Shown in pieces: positions 45,638 to 54,689 of a DNA stretch of 64,000 nt. Both the position numbers and the translations under genes were made by a program. How positions within the stretch are numbered: the first letter of the stretch is position 1; every line of letters begins with the position of its first letter. The stretch covers positions 310,001 to 374,000 of the forward strand of contig NZ_JAKGGD010000003.1 in assembly GCF_021556615.1 (NCBI RefSeq), read 5' to 3'. Origin of the DNA: Paracoccus salsus (GTDB lineage: Bacteria > Pseudomonadota > Alphaproteobacteria > Rhodobacterales > Rhodobacteraceae). A model generated the notes under the pieces. The model saw nothing but the letters and a program-made list of their open reading frames with translations. It ran no database searches and was not told the DNA's origin.

Positions 45638-46114
45638 CTAGGGCTGGCCGCCGCCCATCTTCATCCTGTTCGCGCCCATGCCGTGCCGTGGCATCCGCTG
45701 GTTATCCACCGCGACCTGCATCTCGACGGTCCCGCAATCGCCGAAATCGAGGCTGAGAGGGACAGAATCGCCGTCATTCAGCGGGGCCTTCAGGCCCAGG
45801 AACATGACGTGATCGCCGCCGCGCGCCAGGCTGTGCTCGCCATGAGCGGCCACGATGAACCCTTCCTCGACATGGATCATCTTCATGACTCCATCGACTT
45901 CCTGGTGGGTGTGCAATTCGACCCGCTCGGCCACGTCCGATGCGGCGCCGGTCAGCCGGCAGTCGGTATCCCCGGAATTCTTCAGGACCATGAAGGCCGC
46001 CCCGGTCACGGGATTGGCGCTGCGGGCATAGGCATCCTCGACCGCGATCGGGTCCTGCGCGACCGCAGCCACGGGGATCAGTGCCGCGACGGCGGCGAGT
46101 ATCATTCGTTTCAT
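45638..46114 (-). CDS. Periplasmic copper chaperone PCu(A)C
   Basis: This 158-residue protein has a signal peptide (MKRMILAAVAALIPVAAVAQ) and the PCuAC copper motif: ELHTHQEVDGVMKMI followed by GEHSLARGGDHVMFLG, giving the H-x(n)-M-x(n)-H-x-M ligands. It delivers Cu(I) to cytochrome oxidase CuA or CuB sites. The Met/Gly-rich tail (MGANRMKMGGGQP) may add copper ligands. It lies downstream of a small secreted protein gene on the same strand. Confidence 0.92.
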   Translation of the reverse strand: MKRMILAAVAALIPVAAVAQDPIAVEDAYARSANPVTGAAFMVLKNSGDTDCRLTGAASDVAERVELHTHQEVDGVMKMIHVEEGFIVAAHGEHSLARGGDHVMFLGLKAPLNDGDSVPLSLDFGDCGTVEMQVAVDNQRMPRHGMGANRMKMGGGQP

Positions 46115-46163
46115 TTCAGCTATTCCTCTTGCTCAAGACAGTGCGCGAAAAAAATCGGGACTG

Positions 46164-46493
46164 TCAAACCGGAGGATCGCGCGCCGCCGCCTTCGGTGGC
46201 TGATGGGTCACGATGGCAATGTCGCGCCGGCCCGGCACCATCGCGCGAAGTGTCGCAAGCGAGGCTTGAAAAGCCGGGGGCAACGCCGTGGCCGAAAGCA
46301 GCATCAGGGCCATGTCCGGACAGACATGGGCCTGTCCACCCGGCTGACCGTCATCGCGATAGGTGACGACCACCGCCGCGCCGCTGCACAAGACAACCTG
46401 TCCGTCGATCTGCACGGTGCCACGAGCCGCGCCAAGACCGACCCCGGTCAGGGTCAGGCACAGGATCAGGGCAAGCCGAAGCACCGGTTTCAT
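46164..46493 (-). CDS. Small secreted protein of unknown function
   Basis: From the ATG at 46493 this is 109 residues. A signal peptide or N-terminal anchor (LRLALILCLTLTGVGLGAA) is followed by VQIDGQVVLCSGAAVVV and HVCPDMALML, with two conserved-looking Cys. The neighbourhood suggests a copper or redox link, and the pattern recalls the DUF2946 group of copper-associated small proteins, but I cannot confirm the family. It lies 49 bases before the PCuAC gene, probably in one operon with it. Confidence 0.65.
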   Translation of the reverse strand: MKPVLRLALILCLTLTGVGLGAARGTVQIDGQVVLCSGAAVVVTYRDDGQPGGQAHVCPDMALMLLSATALPPAFQASLATLRAMVPGRRDIAIVTHQPPKAAARDPPV

Positions 46494-46512
46494 GTGCGCC
46501 ACACTGGCCTGA

Positions 46513-46818
46513 CTAACGGGTTTCGGCCATCAGCCATTCTGTCGCATCCGGGGTTGTCGCAACCATTTCCCAGGTCATGACCGGCAGATCATAGGGGTGC
46601 AGATCGCGGATCAGACCGATCAGTTCGTCGCGCCGCGCCTCGGTGGTCTTGAAAACCAGCTGCACCTCGGGCTCTTCGTCGATGGTTTCCTGCCAGTGAA
46701 AAAGGCTGAGTATCCCGGGCTGGATACTCGCGCAGGCCGCAAGGCGTCGCTCAAGCGCGTTGCGCGCCAGGTCGCGGGCCGTGTCGATATCCGGGCAGGT
46801 GGTCGTCAGGTGCAGCAT
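46513..46818 (-). CDS. cutA: CutA1 divalent-cation tolerance protein
   Basis: From the ATG at 46818 this is 101 residues with the CutA1 pattern: TTCPDIDTARDLARNALERR, LAACASIQPGILSLFHWQ, EEPEVQLVFKTTEA and HPYDLPVMTWE. It forms a trimer with a ferredoxin-like fold. A role in metal tolerance was proposed, but the molecular function is unresolved. It sits 19 bases before the small secreted protein gene. Confidence 0.93.
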   Translation of the reverse strand: MLHLTTTCPDIDTARDLARNALERRLAACASIQPGILSLFHWQETIDEEPEVQLVFKTTEARRDELIGLIRDLHPYDLPVMTWEMVATTPDATEWLMAETR

Positions 46819-46888
46819 CGTCTTTACCTTTCGCGGGGCTGCAGCAACGCTGCATCGGTGGCGAAGGGACAGGTCAGGGACACATCTG

Positions 46889-46911
46889 AAAAAGCCCCGC
46901 CAAGGCGGGGC
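46889..46911 (-). terminator. rpmB terminator
   Basis: On the minus strand an 8-bp GC stem with a 2-base loop (46894-46911) is followed by TTTTT. It lies 22 bases after the rpmB stop and is a strong intrinsic terminator. Confidence 0.88.
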
Positions 46912-46933
46912 AAACGCAGCGTTGCCGCAACGA

Positions 46934-47233
46934 TCAGGCCTGAAGTTCGGCCGGTCCGTCTTTCTTGGCGATTTCACGCTTGATCTTTAGCGCACGCAGC
47001 GACAGATCGGTGTCTTTCGCCTTGGCCAGGAACTCGTCCAGACCGCCGCGGTGGTCGACCGAGCGCAGCGCAGCCGCCGAGATCCGAAGCGAATAGCCAC
47101 GCCCCATCTTTTCAGAGGTCAGCGTCACCTCGTTCAGGTTCGGCAGGAACCGCCGACGGGTCCTGTTGTTGGCGTGGCTGACATTGTTGCCGGTCATCGG
47201 GCCTTTGCCGGTCAGTTCGCAGACGCGCGACAT
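46934..47233 (-). CDS. rpmB: 50S ribosomal protein L28
   Basis: This 99-residue protein begins [20 protein letters not shown] and has [19 protein letters not shown] and [20 protein letters not shown]. These are the L28 hallmarks with the alphaproteobacterial C-terminal extension. It is a structural protein of the large subunit. It is transcribed alone, with terminators on both sides. Confidence 0.97.
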   Translation of the reverse strand: MSRVCELTGKGPMTGNNVSHANNRTRRRFLPNLNEVTLTSEKMGRGYSLRISAAALRSVDHRGGLDEFLAKAKDTDLSLRALKIKREIAKKDGPAELQA

Positions 47234-47296
47234 GGGTTCTATCCTTCGTCTCAGCTTCGCGGGCGTTCCCGAGCGGGGGTCCGGCCCAATGTGAAA

Positions 47297-47317
47297 GGGC
47301 GCCGCGAGGCAGCGCCC
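47297..47317 (-). terminator. ada terminator
   Basis: On the minus strand a stem of 6 bp, extendable to 9 with one G-T pair, is followed by CTTT, about 85 bases after the ada stop. Confidence 0.6.
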
Positions 47318-47401
47318 GGAATTCCGTTCGCGGGGGATTACAGCGACTGGCGGGTGGCGTCAACCGAAAACTCTGAGAACACGCCGCGCCATGCGCCGAG
47401 G

Positions 47402-48448
47402 TCAGGCATATCTTCGTTCAGCCTCGATCAGCTTTTCCTTGCGCCACAAGCCACCGGCATAGCCGGTCATGCTGCCATCCGCGCCGATGACGCGATGGCA
47501 GGGCACGACCACGGCGACGCGATTCGTGGCGTTGGCGCGGGCGACGGCGCGGCTGGCCGTTGGCTGGCCGATCTGGCCTGCCAGCCATGCATAGCTGCGC
47601 GTCTGACCCGCGGGAATGGCCTGCAATGTCTGCCATACCCGGCATTGAAACGCGGTCCCGTGCAGACGAACGGGCACGGTAAAGCGCGGATTGCGGCCTT
47701 CGAAATAGCTGTCCAGTTCTGCCTCGGTCCGGTCCGTGGCCGCACTGCGGCCCAGTCCGATCCGGCCCCCTGCCAGCCTCGACAATCGGCGCAGCCCCTC
47801 GGGCAAGGCCTTTCGGTCGATGAATTCCAGCAGATGCAGCGCCTGATCGTCAGCGATCGCGATCATCCCTCCCAGGGGCGTATCGATCCAGTCGGCGCGC
47901 AGCTCGGCCCCGCCCCGCATCTGGTGCGGGGGATGGCCGAACAGCCGCGCAAAGGCGTGCCGGAACCCCGACGCGGAATCGAACCCGGCATCCAGTTGCG
48001 CCTCGATCATCGCTGCCCCTTTCGCCAATGTCTGCAACCCGCCCCGCAGCCGCGACGCGCGCGCCATCTGCAGGAAGCTTTGCCCGAAATGGCGCCGGAA
48101 CGCCCGCCGCACCGTCGAGGGGTCCAGCCCCATCGCCGACAGATCGCTCTCGGTCCAGCGGCGGGTGGGGTCTGCCTTGAGCCGTGCGGTCAGGTCCGAG
48201 ACGATCCGGTCCCCTTCGGCCCTGGCGGCGAGCGGCCAGCAGCGGCGGCAGGGCCGGAACCCGGCGTGCTGCGCGGCGGTCACGTCGCTGAACCAGCGGC
48301 AGTTCTCGCGCAAGGGTTTGCGGGCGGGACAGGTCAGCCGGCAAAAGATGCCGGTCGTGATCACGCCGACATAGGCGCGCCCTTCATAGGCCGGATCGCG
48401 CGCCAGAAGCGCTGCATAGAGCGTGTCGGCTTCGGTGAGATCAAGCAT
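47402..48448 (-). CDS. ada: Ada: methylation-responsive activator and O6-methylguanine-DNA methyltransferase
   Basis: From the ATG at 48448 this is 348 residues. The N-terminal Ada domain has the zinc/acceptor Cys in GIFCRLTCPARKPLRENC and FRPCRRCWP. An AraC-type helix-turn-helix region follows (STVRRAFRRHFGQSFLQMAR). The C-terminal methyltransferase domain has the active-site VVVPCHRVIG. It repairs phosphotriesters and O6-methylguanine, and the methylated form activates the adaptive response. No alkB or alkA is adjacent. Confidence 0.94.
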   Translation of the reverse strand: MLDLTEADTLYAALLARDPAYEGRAYVGVITTGIFCRLTCPARKPLRENCRWFSDVTAAQHAGFRPCRRCWPLAARAEGDRIVSDLTARLKADPTRRWTESDLSAMGLDPSTVRRAFRRHFGQSFLQMARASRLRGGLQTLAKGAAMIEAQLDAGFDSASGFRHAFARLFGHPPHQMRGGAELRADWIDTPLGGMIAIADDQALHLLEFIDRKALPEGLRRLSRLAGGRIGLGRSAATDRTEAELDSYFEGRNPRFTVPVRLHGTAFQCRVWQTLQAIPAGQTRSYAWLAGQIGQPTASRAVARANATNRVAVVVPCHRVIGADGSMTGYAGGLWRKEKLIEAERRYA

Positions 48449-48516
48449 GGCGGATTCCTTTCTCATGCTTTCATCTTACCCTGTGCGCTTGCGTTGCGGG
48501 GCGCAGAAACGGGCGT

Positions 48517-49488
48517 TTATTCCGGCAAGCCGGTCAGCTGCTCCAGCATCCGGGCGGCTGCGACCCCTGGGGGCAGATCGCCAGAGGCCACCGCGTCGCC
48601 AAGCTGTTGAAGCTGCGCCTTGGCATCGGGCCGGTCAAGCCTTGCCAGCAGACCGGCGCGCAGTTCCGCCATGAACCAGTGCCGGGCCTGCGCGGCGCGG
48701 TTGGCGTCGAAATGCCCCTGCTGACGCCGCCATTCGGCCAGCGCGCTCATTTCCTCCCAGGCGCGCTGCAAGCCATCGCCCGAGGCGGCCGAGACCGGCA
48801 ACGCCTTGGGAAAGCCCTCGGGGTCCTGGGGGCGCTTTCGCAGCAGGCGCAACGCACCGGCATAGTCCGCGACGGTGCGGCGCGCCGTGGCCAGCAGATC
48901 GCCATCCGCCTTGTTGACCAGGATCAGGTCCGCCATTTCCATGATGCCGCGCTTGACGCCTTGCAACTCATCCCCGCCTGCGGGCGCCAGAAGCAGCACG
49001 AACAGATCCGTCATTTCGGACACCAGCGTTTCCGACTGGCCGACGCCGACCGTTTCGATCAGCACCACGTCATAGCCCGCTGCCTCGCACAGCCGGATCG
49101 CCTCGCGGGTGCGACGCGCGACGCCTCCAAGTTCCGTGCGTGACGGCGAGGGTCGGATGAAGGCGTCCGGGTTTCGGGCCAAGGTCTCCATTCGGGTCTT
49201 GTCGCCCAGGATCGAGCCGCCCGATCTTGCCGAGGACGGGTCGACGGCCAGCACGGCGACCTTCATGCCGCCCTGGGTCAGCATGCCGCCGAAGGCTTCG
49301 ATGAAGGTCGATTTGCCGACGCCGGGAGTGCCAGACAGCCCGATGCGCAAGGCCTGCCGGTCGGGCAAGCGCGCCAACAGCTCGATGGCCCGCTTGCGAT
49401 GGTCGGGGCGGGTCGATTCGATCAGCGTTATGGCACGCGACAACGCGCGACGATCACCGCTGACCAGTTTTTCGAGAAGATCGTCCAT
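48517..49488 (-). CDS. meaB: MeaB/ArgK-type GTPase for methylmalonyl-CoA mutase
   Basis: From the ATG at 49488 this is 323 residues. The G-domain has Walker A GLSGTPGVGKSTFIEAFG, then AVDPSSARSGGSILGDKTRM, VLIETVGVGQSE and LVNKAD. MeaB loads and protects the cobalamin of methylmalonyl-CoA mutase. The mutase gene is not in this window. It is 90 bases after the sox operon and just before ada, both apparently unrelated. Confidence 0.92.
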   Translation of the reverse strand: MDDLLEKLVSGDRRALSRAITLIESTRPDHRKRAIELLARLPDRQALRIGLSGTPGVGKSTFIEAFGGMLTQGGMKVAVLAVDPSSARSGGSILGDKTRMETLARNPDAFIRPSPSRTELGGVARRTREAIRLCEAAGYDVVLIETVGVGQSETLVSEMTDLFVLLLAPAGGDELQGVKRGIMEMADLILVNKADGDLLATARRTVADYAGALRLLRKRPQDPEGFPKALPVSAASGDGLQRAWEEMSALAEWRRQQGHFDANRAAQARHWFMAELRAGLLARLDRPDAKAQLQQLGDAVASGDLPPGVAAARMLEQLTGLPE

Positions 49489-49578
49489 ACGGCCCCATCG
49501 GAGTACGGAGGCTGTTTGCCCCCGCACCCCCGTGGATATTTCCAGACCGATGAAATGCCAAGCCTTGCGCTTGCCCCC

Positions 49579-50703
49579 CTAGGGATGGGTGCGCAGATAG
49601 GCGATTACCGCGTCGATCTCTTCCGACGTCCTCAGTCCCGCAAAGGACATCTTGTTCTTGGGAACAAACCCCCTTGGATCGGCCAGAAACCCGTGAAGAT
49701 TCTCATCGTCCCAGACCATGCCCGACGCGCCTGCCTCGGCCAGCGCCGGAGAGTACCTGAAGTCCTCGACCTCGCCGGCTGCACGGCCGACAACGCCGTT
49801 CAGCGCCGGTCCCACGCGATTCTTGGCATCATCGCCGACCATGTGGCACGCCTTGCACTTGGCAAAGACCTTTTCGCCGGCCGCGACCAGTTCAGGATCG
49901 GGCGCGGCGTCGGCTGCCGCCATGCTGCTGGCCTCGTCGTCCGCTGCCGGTTCCGCAGGCGCGTCCTCGGCCGCGGCTTCCTCGACCGGCGGTTCGGTGC
50001 CTGATTCGCCCGCAGGCGGATCTTCGGAACTTTCTTCCACCGCGGCGTCCTCGCTATTGGCAGGTGCGTCGTCGTTGGGGTCATTCGGCGTCACGTCAAG
50101 AATCGACGCGCGCATGGTGATCTCGACCTCTTCCTTGCAGTTTTCCATGCAGGGTTCGCCGGTGAAACCCGGATATTCGGTTTCGTCGCGGTCATCGACG
50201 ATGAAGCCGTCCGCGTTCGGCATCTCGACTTCCAGGAAATTGTCTCGCGACAGTACGAAGTCATCCTCGACCAGAAAGTTGGAAAAGAGGATATAGGCCG
50301 TGATCGCATAGGTTTCGTCGGCCGTCAGGACCTGCGCCTGCCCGAACGGCATCGAGCGGTGGACATAGTCCCAGACCGTCGAAAGGTAGGGCCAGTAGCT
50401 GCCAACCGTCTTGACCGGGTCCCTGCGGTCCAGCGTATCCATGCCGCCGGCCAGTTTTGGCCAATTCCCCAGACCCTCGGCGAAATCGCCGTGGCACGCC
50501 GCGCAGTGCAGCAGATATTTTTCCTCGCCGGTCATCACGTCGCCCGAACCTTCCGGCAGGCCGCGTCCGTCCGGCATGATCTTGACGTCCCAGGCGGCCA
50601 GCTCCTCGGGATGGGCTTCGCGGCCAATCCCAAGCGGCTCGGCGGCGGCGGGGGCGGCGGCGGCAACCGCCAGCGCGAGGGCAAGGTTACGAGACTTCGA
50701 CAT
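49579..50703 (-). CDS. soxD: SoxD diheme cytochrome c
   Basis: From the ATG at 50703 this is 374 residues with a signal peptide. Two heme-binding sites are visible, LHCAACHGDFAEGLGNWPKL and KCKACHMVG. An unusually acidic linker of about 70 residues, rich in Glu, Asp, Pro and Ala, joins the domains. SoxD accepts electrons from the molybdenum subunit SoxC in the sulfur dehydrogenase SoxCD, in the periplasm. It overlaps soxC by 17 bases and is the last gene of the operon. Confidence 0.93.
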   Translation of the reverse strand: MSKSRNLALALAVAAAAPAAAEPLGIGREAHPEELAAWDVKIMPDGRGLPEGSGDVMTGEEKYLLHCAACHGDFAEGLGNWPKLAGGMDTLDRRDPVKTVGSYWPYLSTVWDYVHRSMPFGQAQVLTADETYAITAYILFSNFLVEDDFVLSRDNFLEVEMPNADGFIVDDRDETEYPGFTGEPCMENCKEEVEITMRASILDVTPNDPNDDAPANSEDAAVEESSEDPPAGESGTEPPVEEAAAEDAPAEPAADDEASSMAAADAAPDPELVAAGEKVFAKCKACHMVGDDAKNRVGPALNGVVGRAAGEVEDFRYSPALAEAGASGMVWDDENLHGFLADPRGFVPKNKMSFAGLRTSEEIDAVIAYLRTHP

Positions 50704-51958
50704 TTTCCGCGCTCCCGTCTGCACGCACCCACCAGGTCTGGATGCAGTTGTTGTGATAGACCGAATTCTCGCCGCGGATCTCGCGAAGCGCGGTCTTGGT
50801 CGGCTGGACATAGCCGGTTTCGTCCATGGCACGGGACTGCAGCAGCATCTCGCTGCCGTCCCAGTCGTGATCCAGCCAGAAACGGGTCATCTGCATCGGC
50901 TGGCCCGGCGCGGCAAGGCGGGCGGTCTTCCATGTCTTGCCGCCATCGGTCGAGACATCCACGCGGGATATCGCACCCCTGCCTGACCAGGCCAGGCCGG
51001 TGATGACCAGCGGTCCCTTGCCATGCGTGATGGGCACCTGCGGGCTGGGCGCGGTGACGACCGATTTCGCGTCCATGACCCAGGTCCATTTGCGGCTGAT
51101 GCCGTTATCCAGCGTGTCGGTATATTTGCTGGTTTCCTCGCGGCTTTCAACGGGACCGTCGGTCACTTCGATCCGGCGAAGCCACTTGACCCACAGATTG
51201 CCCTCCCAGCCTGGTACGACCAGCCGCGCGGGATAGCCATGTTCCTTGCGCAGCGCCTCGCCATTGGCCTTGAAGGCAACCATGCAGTCGTCCAGCGCCT
51301 TTTCGATCGGGATCGATCGGCCATTCGAGGACGCATCGGCACCCTCGACATAGATCCATTTGCCCTCGGGCTTGATGCCCGCTTCGTCCAGCAAGGTCTT
51401 CAGGCTGACGCCGACATATTCCATGTTGTGGATCATGCCATGCGTGAATTGCGAGCCGTTGAGCTGCGCACCAGCCCATTCCATGCCGGTATTGGCGGCG
51501 CATTCGCAGAAATAGATTCCGGAGACGCGCGGAAAGCGCTCCAGATCCTCGTAGGTGAAGACCAGCGGGCGATCGACGAGGCCGTTGATCATCAGCCGGT
51601 AGTCGGGCTTGGCCAGTTCGATCGCGCCGGAATGATGACGCTCGAAAGCGCAGCCGGCGGGGGTGATGGTGCCGTCCAGCGCGTGGATCGGCGTGAAGTT
51701 GATCGAACTGATCGGATCGGCGGTCAACCACGGCACGTTGCGGCGCACGACGTCGGACTCGAACCGGATCGGCAAGCCATAGGGCGTCTCGTCCACGCCT
51801 TCCCCGGTATAGCGGGCCCAATCCTGAACCTCGGTGATCAGCGGATCAGGGCCGCCCTGAGCGCGGGCCGACAGCGCCGCGGCGGGCAAGGCGACGCCTG
51901 CCGCAAGACCCGCCCGCAGGATGCCGCGGCGGCTGGTCGTTGCAGAATTTGCGGACAT
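50687..51958 (-). CDS. soxC: SoxC sulfane dehydrogenase molybdenum subunit
   Basis: From the ATG at 51958 this is 423 residues. A Tat signal (TSRRGILRAGLAAGVALPAA) is expected for a molybdenum-cofactor protein. The sulfite-oxidase fold shows YFCECAANTGMEWAGAQ, with the Cys ligand of molybdenum, and the late GENSVYHNNCIQTWW. It oxidises the SoxY-bound sulfane sulfur, passing six electrons to SoxD. Both soxB and soxD are adjacent. Confidence 0.95.
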   Translation of the reverse strand: MSANSATTSRRGILRAGLAAGVALPAAALSARAQGGPDPLITEVQDWARYTGEGVDETPYGLPIRFESDVVRRNVPWLTADPISSINFTPIHALDGTITPAGCAFERHHSGAIELAKPDYRLMINGLVDRPLVFTYEDLERFPRVSGIYFCECAANTGMEWAGAQLNGSQFTHGMIHNMEYVGVSLKTLLDEAGIKPEGKWIYVEGADASSNGRSIPIEKALDDCMVAFKANGEALRKEHGYPARLVVPGWEGNLWVKWLRRIEVTDGPVESREETSKYTDTLDNGISRKWTWVMDAKSVVTAPSPQVPITHGKGPLVITGLAWSGRGAISRVDVSTDGGKTWKTARLAAPGQPMQMTRFWLDHDWDGSEMLLQSRAMDETGYVQPTKTALREIRGENSVYHNNCIQTWWVRADGSAENVEVS

Positions 51959-51974
51959 GTGGGTAAGTCCTCCC

Positions 51975-53669
51975 TCAGTCTCCGTGGACGGTGATGGATG
52001 TGTTGGGCGCAAGGGAAACCGTGCCAATCTTGCGGATATGGTCCTCGACCACGTCCCAGATCTGGGGCCCCTCGGTGCCTTCGTTGACAGAAGCCCAGCC
52101 GGCGACGATATAGTTGCGCGCAGGATCGATCGGGCTGTCGTCCTTGAGCAACCTCATGTCGCTGATGCGGTTGCCGATCCGGGCATAGGGATCGATGGTG
52201 TAGCCAAGGCCACCCACGCGGACCATGTCCCCGCCCTGCTGGTAATAGGGATCCTCGTTGAAGATGTTGTCGGCCACATCCTCCATGACCGTCTTCAACA
52301 TCTCTCCCGACATCTCGTTGCGGTAGACCTGCCCGTAGGTCATCGACGTGACCGAATGGATGGCCTCGCGTGTGATGTCGCCCGGCAGGACCGAGGCCCC
52401 CCAGCGGACACCCGGCGACAGCGCGATCTCGGCGTCGCGTTCGGACATGATGGCCTCGCAGATCAGGTCGTCCCAGCTGCCGTTGAAATTGCCGCGCCGG
52501 TAAAGCAGATCCTCGGACTTGCCGATCACCTCGGTCAGTTCGGCCTCGTAGGGCGCGCGGATCTCGTCGACCAGGCCAGCCATCTCGGCATCGGGTTCGA
52601 TCACGTCGGAAAAGATCGGGATCAGCTTGTGGCGGAAGCCCATCATCTTTCCATCGCGCACATCCAGATCGACGCGGCTGACGAATTTTCCGTGGCTGCC
52701 GCTGGCAATGATGATCGTCTCGCCCACCACGACCGGTTCGGGGATCGCGTCATGGGTGTGACCCGACAGGATCACGTCGATACCCCTGACCCGGCTGGCC
52801 ATCTTGTGATCGACGTCGAAGCCGTTATGGGACAGGCAGACGACCAGATCGACGCCTTCGGCGCGCAACTCGTCAACGACCTGCTGCATCCGTTCCTCGC
52901 GGATGCCAAAGCTGTATTCGGGGAAAATCCAGCCAGGATTCGCGATCGGCAGATAGGGGAAGGCCTGGCCCACCACCCCGACGCGCAGCCCGCCCGTCTC
53001 GAAGATCTTCGACGGCTCGAAGGCCGGCTCGTCCCATACCTTGTCGAAGATGTTCGCGCCCAGCAGCGGCTGCTGCATCATCGCCATCAATTCCGTCACC
53101 CGCTCGGTGCCGAAGGTGAATTCCCAATGCGCGGTCATCGCCTGCGAGCCCAGCAGGTTCATGACCCGCACCATGTCCTCGCCACCCGTCTTCAGACTGG
53201 TATAGCTGCCATGCCAGGTATCGCCGCCGTCCAGCAGAAGCGAGTTCGGACGCGCTGCCCGGATCGACTTGACCACCGTCGCGATGCGATCGAACCCGCC
53301 CATCTGGCCATAGGTCCGGGCAAGATCGACGAAGTCGGGATAGGTCAGGGCATAGGCCTCGGCGCTGCCCGGCGCGATGTCGAACATCTGCTGGAACGCC
53401 TCGCCCACCACATGGGGCACCCGTCCCCTGGCCTCGCCCACGCCAATATTCGTGTCGGGTTCGCGGAACCAGACCGGTTTCAGATGAGCGTGGCAATCGG
53501 TGATGTGGATCAGCGTCAGATTGCCGAAATCGTCGAATTGCAGCAACTGGTCCTGAGTCAGCGCCTGCTGAGCGAAGGCGCGCGAAAGATTGCCAAATCC
53601 AAGCCCCGCAAGCGCGGCCGAGCTGGCAAGACCCCACTGCAACATTTCACGGCGTGAAATCATCGACAT
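51975..53669 (-). CDS. soxB: SoxB S-sulfosulfanyl-cysteine sulfohydrolase
   Basis: This protein of about 564 residues has a Tat signal (SRREMLQWGLASSAALAGLG) and the 5'-nucleotidase-like dimanganese fold: IHITDCHAHLKPVWFREPD, LLDGGDTWHGSYTSL, LSHNGFDVDHKM and LSGHTHDAIPEP. It releases sulfate from SoxY-bound thiosulfate. Two possible starts, 53669 and 53663, lie just after a perfect AT-rich dyad. The soxA stop is 71 bases upstream. Confidence 0.95.
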   Translation of the reverse strand: MSMISRREMLQWGLASSAALAGLGFGNLSRAFAQQALTQDQLLQFDDFGNLTLIHITDCHAHLKPVWFREPDTNIGVGEARGRVPHVVGEAFQQMFDIAPGSAEAYALTYPDFVDLARTYGQMGGFDRIATVVKSIRAARPNSLLLDGGDTWHGSYTSLKTGGEDMVRVMNLLGSQAMTAHWEFTFGTERVTELMAMMQQPLLGANIFDKVWDEPAFEPSKIFETGGLRVGVVGQAFPYLPIANPGWIFPEYSFGIREERMQQVVDELRAEGVDLVVCLSHNGFDVDHKMASRVRGIDVILSGHTHDAIPEPVVVGETIIIASGSHGKFVSRVDLDVRDGKMMGFRHKLIPIFSDVIEPDAEMAGLVDEIRAPYEAELTEVIGKSEDLLYRRGNFNGSWDDLICEAIMSERDAEIALSPGVRWGASVLPGDITREAIHSVTSMTYGQVYRNEMSGEMLKTVMEDVADNIFNEDPYYQQGGDMVRVGGLGYTIDPYARIGNRISDMRLLKDDSPIDPARNYIVAGWASVNEGTEGPQIWDVVEDHIRKIGTVSLAPNTSITVHGD

Positions 53670-53672
53670 CCC

Positions 53673-53690
53673 CAAATATTCATATATTTG
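53673..53690. promoter_or_regulatory. Perfect AT-rich dyad just upstream of soxB
   Basis: CAAATAT (53673-53679) and ATATTTG (53684-53690) are exact inverted repeats around TCAT. The dyad abuts the soxB start in the 71-base soxA-soxB gap. It could be a SoxR-type operator for an internal promoter, or an mRNA hairpin setting SoxB level. The base composition stands out strongly from its surroundings. Confidence 0.5.
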
Positions 53691-53740
53691 CACGGCTTGG
53701 TGCGAAAAAGGCCCGCGCGAGGCAATCGCGCGGACAAGCC

Positions 53741-54607
53741 TCAGTGGCGGACGCTGACGCCCTCGACCGGCAGACCGTTGCCGCGCGACGCGACATACAG
53801 TTCCAGCGCCCGGAATTCATCGCTGCCGATCGCGAAGGTCTCGGCACGGGTGTCACGGACACAGCCGCGGAAGCGGTTGTGCTGCGATACCAGCCCGGCG
53901 TCCTTCAGGCGGTATACCGGGAATCCGTTGGTCTGACCCTGGCTCAGGTGGTCCGCCCGGATCCAGTCGCCATAGTGATCTTCGTGGCAGTTGGAACAGG
54001 ACAGTTCAAGCTGGCCGTAGCGGGTGTAATACATCTCCTTGCCCTGTTCCCAGAAAGGCTGGGCCGGGCCGTCGATGGCGACATCCACCGGCATCCCACG
54101 CGACTGCATCGAGATGGCGGCGGTCAGGTTCTTCATCCGGTCGCCGTTCCAGTCCAGCGCCTCGGCCTCCATCCGGTTCACACGGCAGTCGTTCACATAA
54201 TCCTCGACCGACCACAGCACGCCGTCCTTGTTGACCTTGGGCGTGGTCGCGCGGAGACCCTTCATCGCCACCGAGATGTCTTCATGGCAGGACGCGCAGC
54301 TTTTCTCGGCAGCGCCCTCGACGGTGTTCCATTCCGTGATTCCCTGGTCGACGAAAATCATGCCGGGGTTCTGGAAATCATCCGTCTGCATGACCTGCGT
54401 GGCGGCGTCGCGGAACAGCCACCCGGAATAGATCTCTGGCACTGCGCCATCGAGATGCGCCGGCGGGGGCACCGCGGTCGGCAGTTCCAGCTCGCCTGCG
54501 TTGATGACGATCGGATCGGTGTTTTCGGGGGCCGTCTCGGCCAGCGCGGGCAGGGACAACGCGCAGGCCATCGCGGCCGCGGCAGCCATGCGGAACGGGG
54601 TTGTCAT
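53741..54607 (-). CDS. soxA: SoxA diheme cytochrome c
   Basis: From the ATG at 54607 this is 288 residues with a signal peptide. Two heme sites (SCASCHEDISVAM and SCSNCHEDHYGDW) mark the diheme form. The catalytic Cys is in RFRGCVRDTRAE, which carries a persulfide ligand in the family. SoxA with SoxX couples thiosulfate to the SoxY cysteine. The gene lies between soxZ and soxB. Confidence 0.94.
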   Translation of the reverse strand: MTTPFRMAAAAAMACALSLPALAETAPENTDPIVINAGELELPTAVPPPAHLDGAVPEIYSGWLFRDAATQVMQTDDFQNPGMIFVDQGITEWNTVEGAAEKSCASCHEDISVAMKGLRATTPKVNKDGVLWSVEDYVNDCRVNRMEAEALDWNGDRMKNLTAAISMQSRGMPVDVAIDGPAQPFWEQGKEMYYTRYGQLELSCSNCHEDHYGDWIRADHLSQGQTNGFPVYRLKDAGLVSQHNRFRGCVRDTRAETFAIGSDEFRALELYVASRGNGLPVEGVSVRH

Positions 54608-54689
54608 GATCTTTCCTCCCTTGATTGGCACCCGGCCGATCATTCATTGCCGGCCGGGGCGGCCTTGCCTCAGTCTCGTAGCGTTGCGG

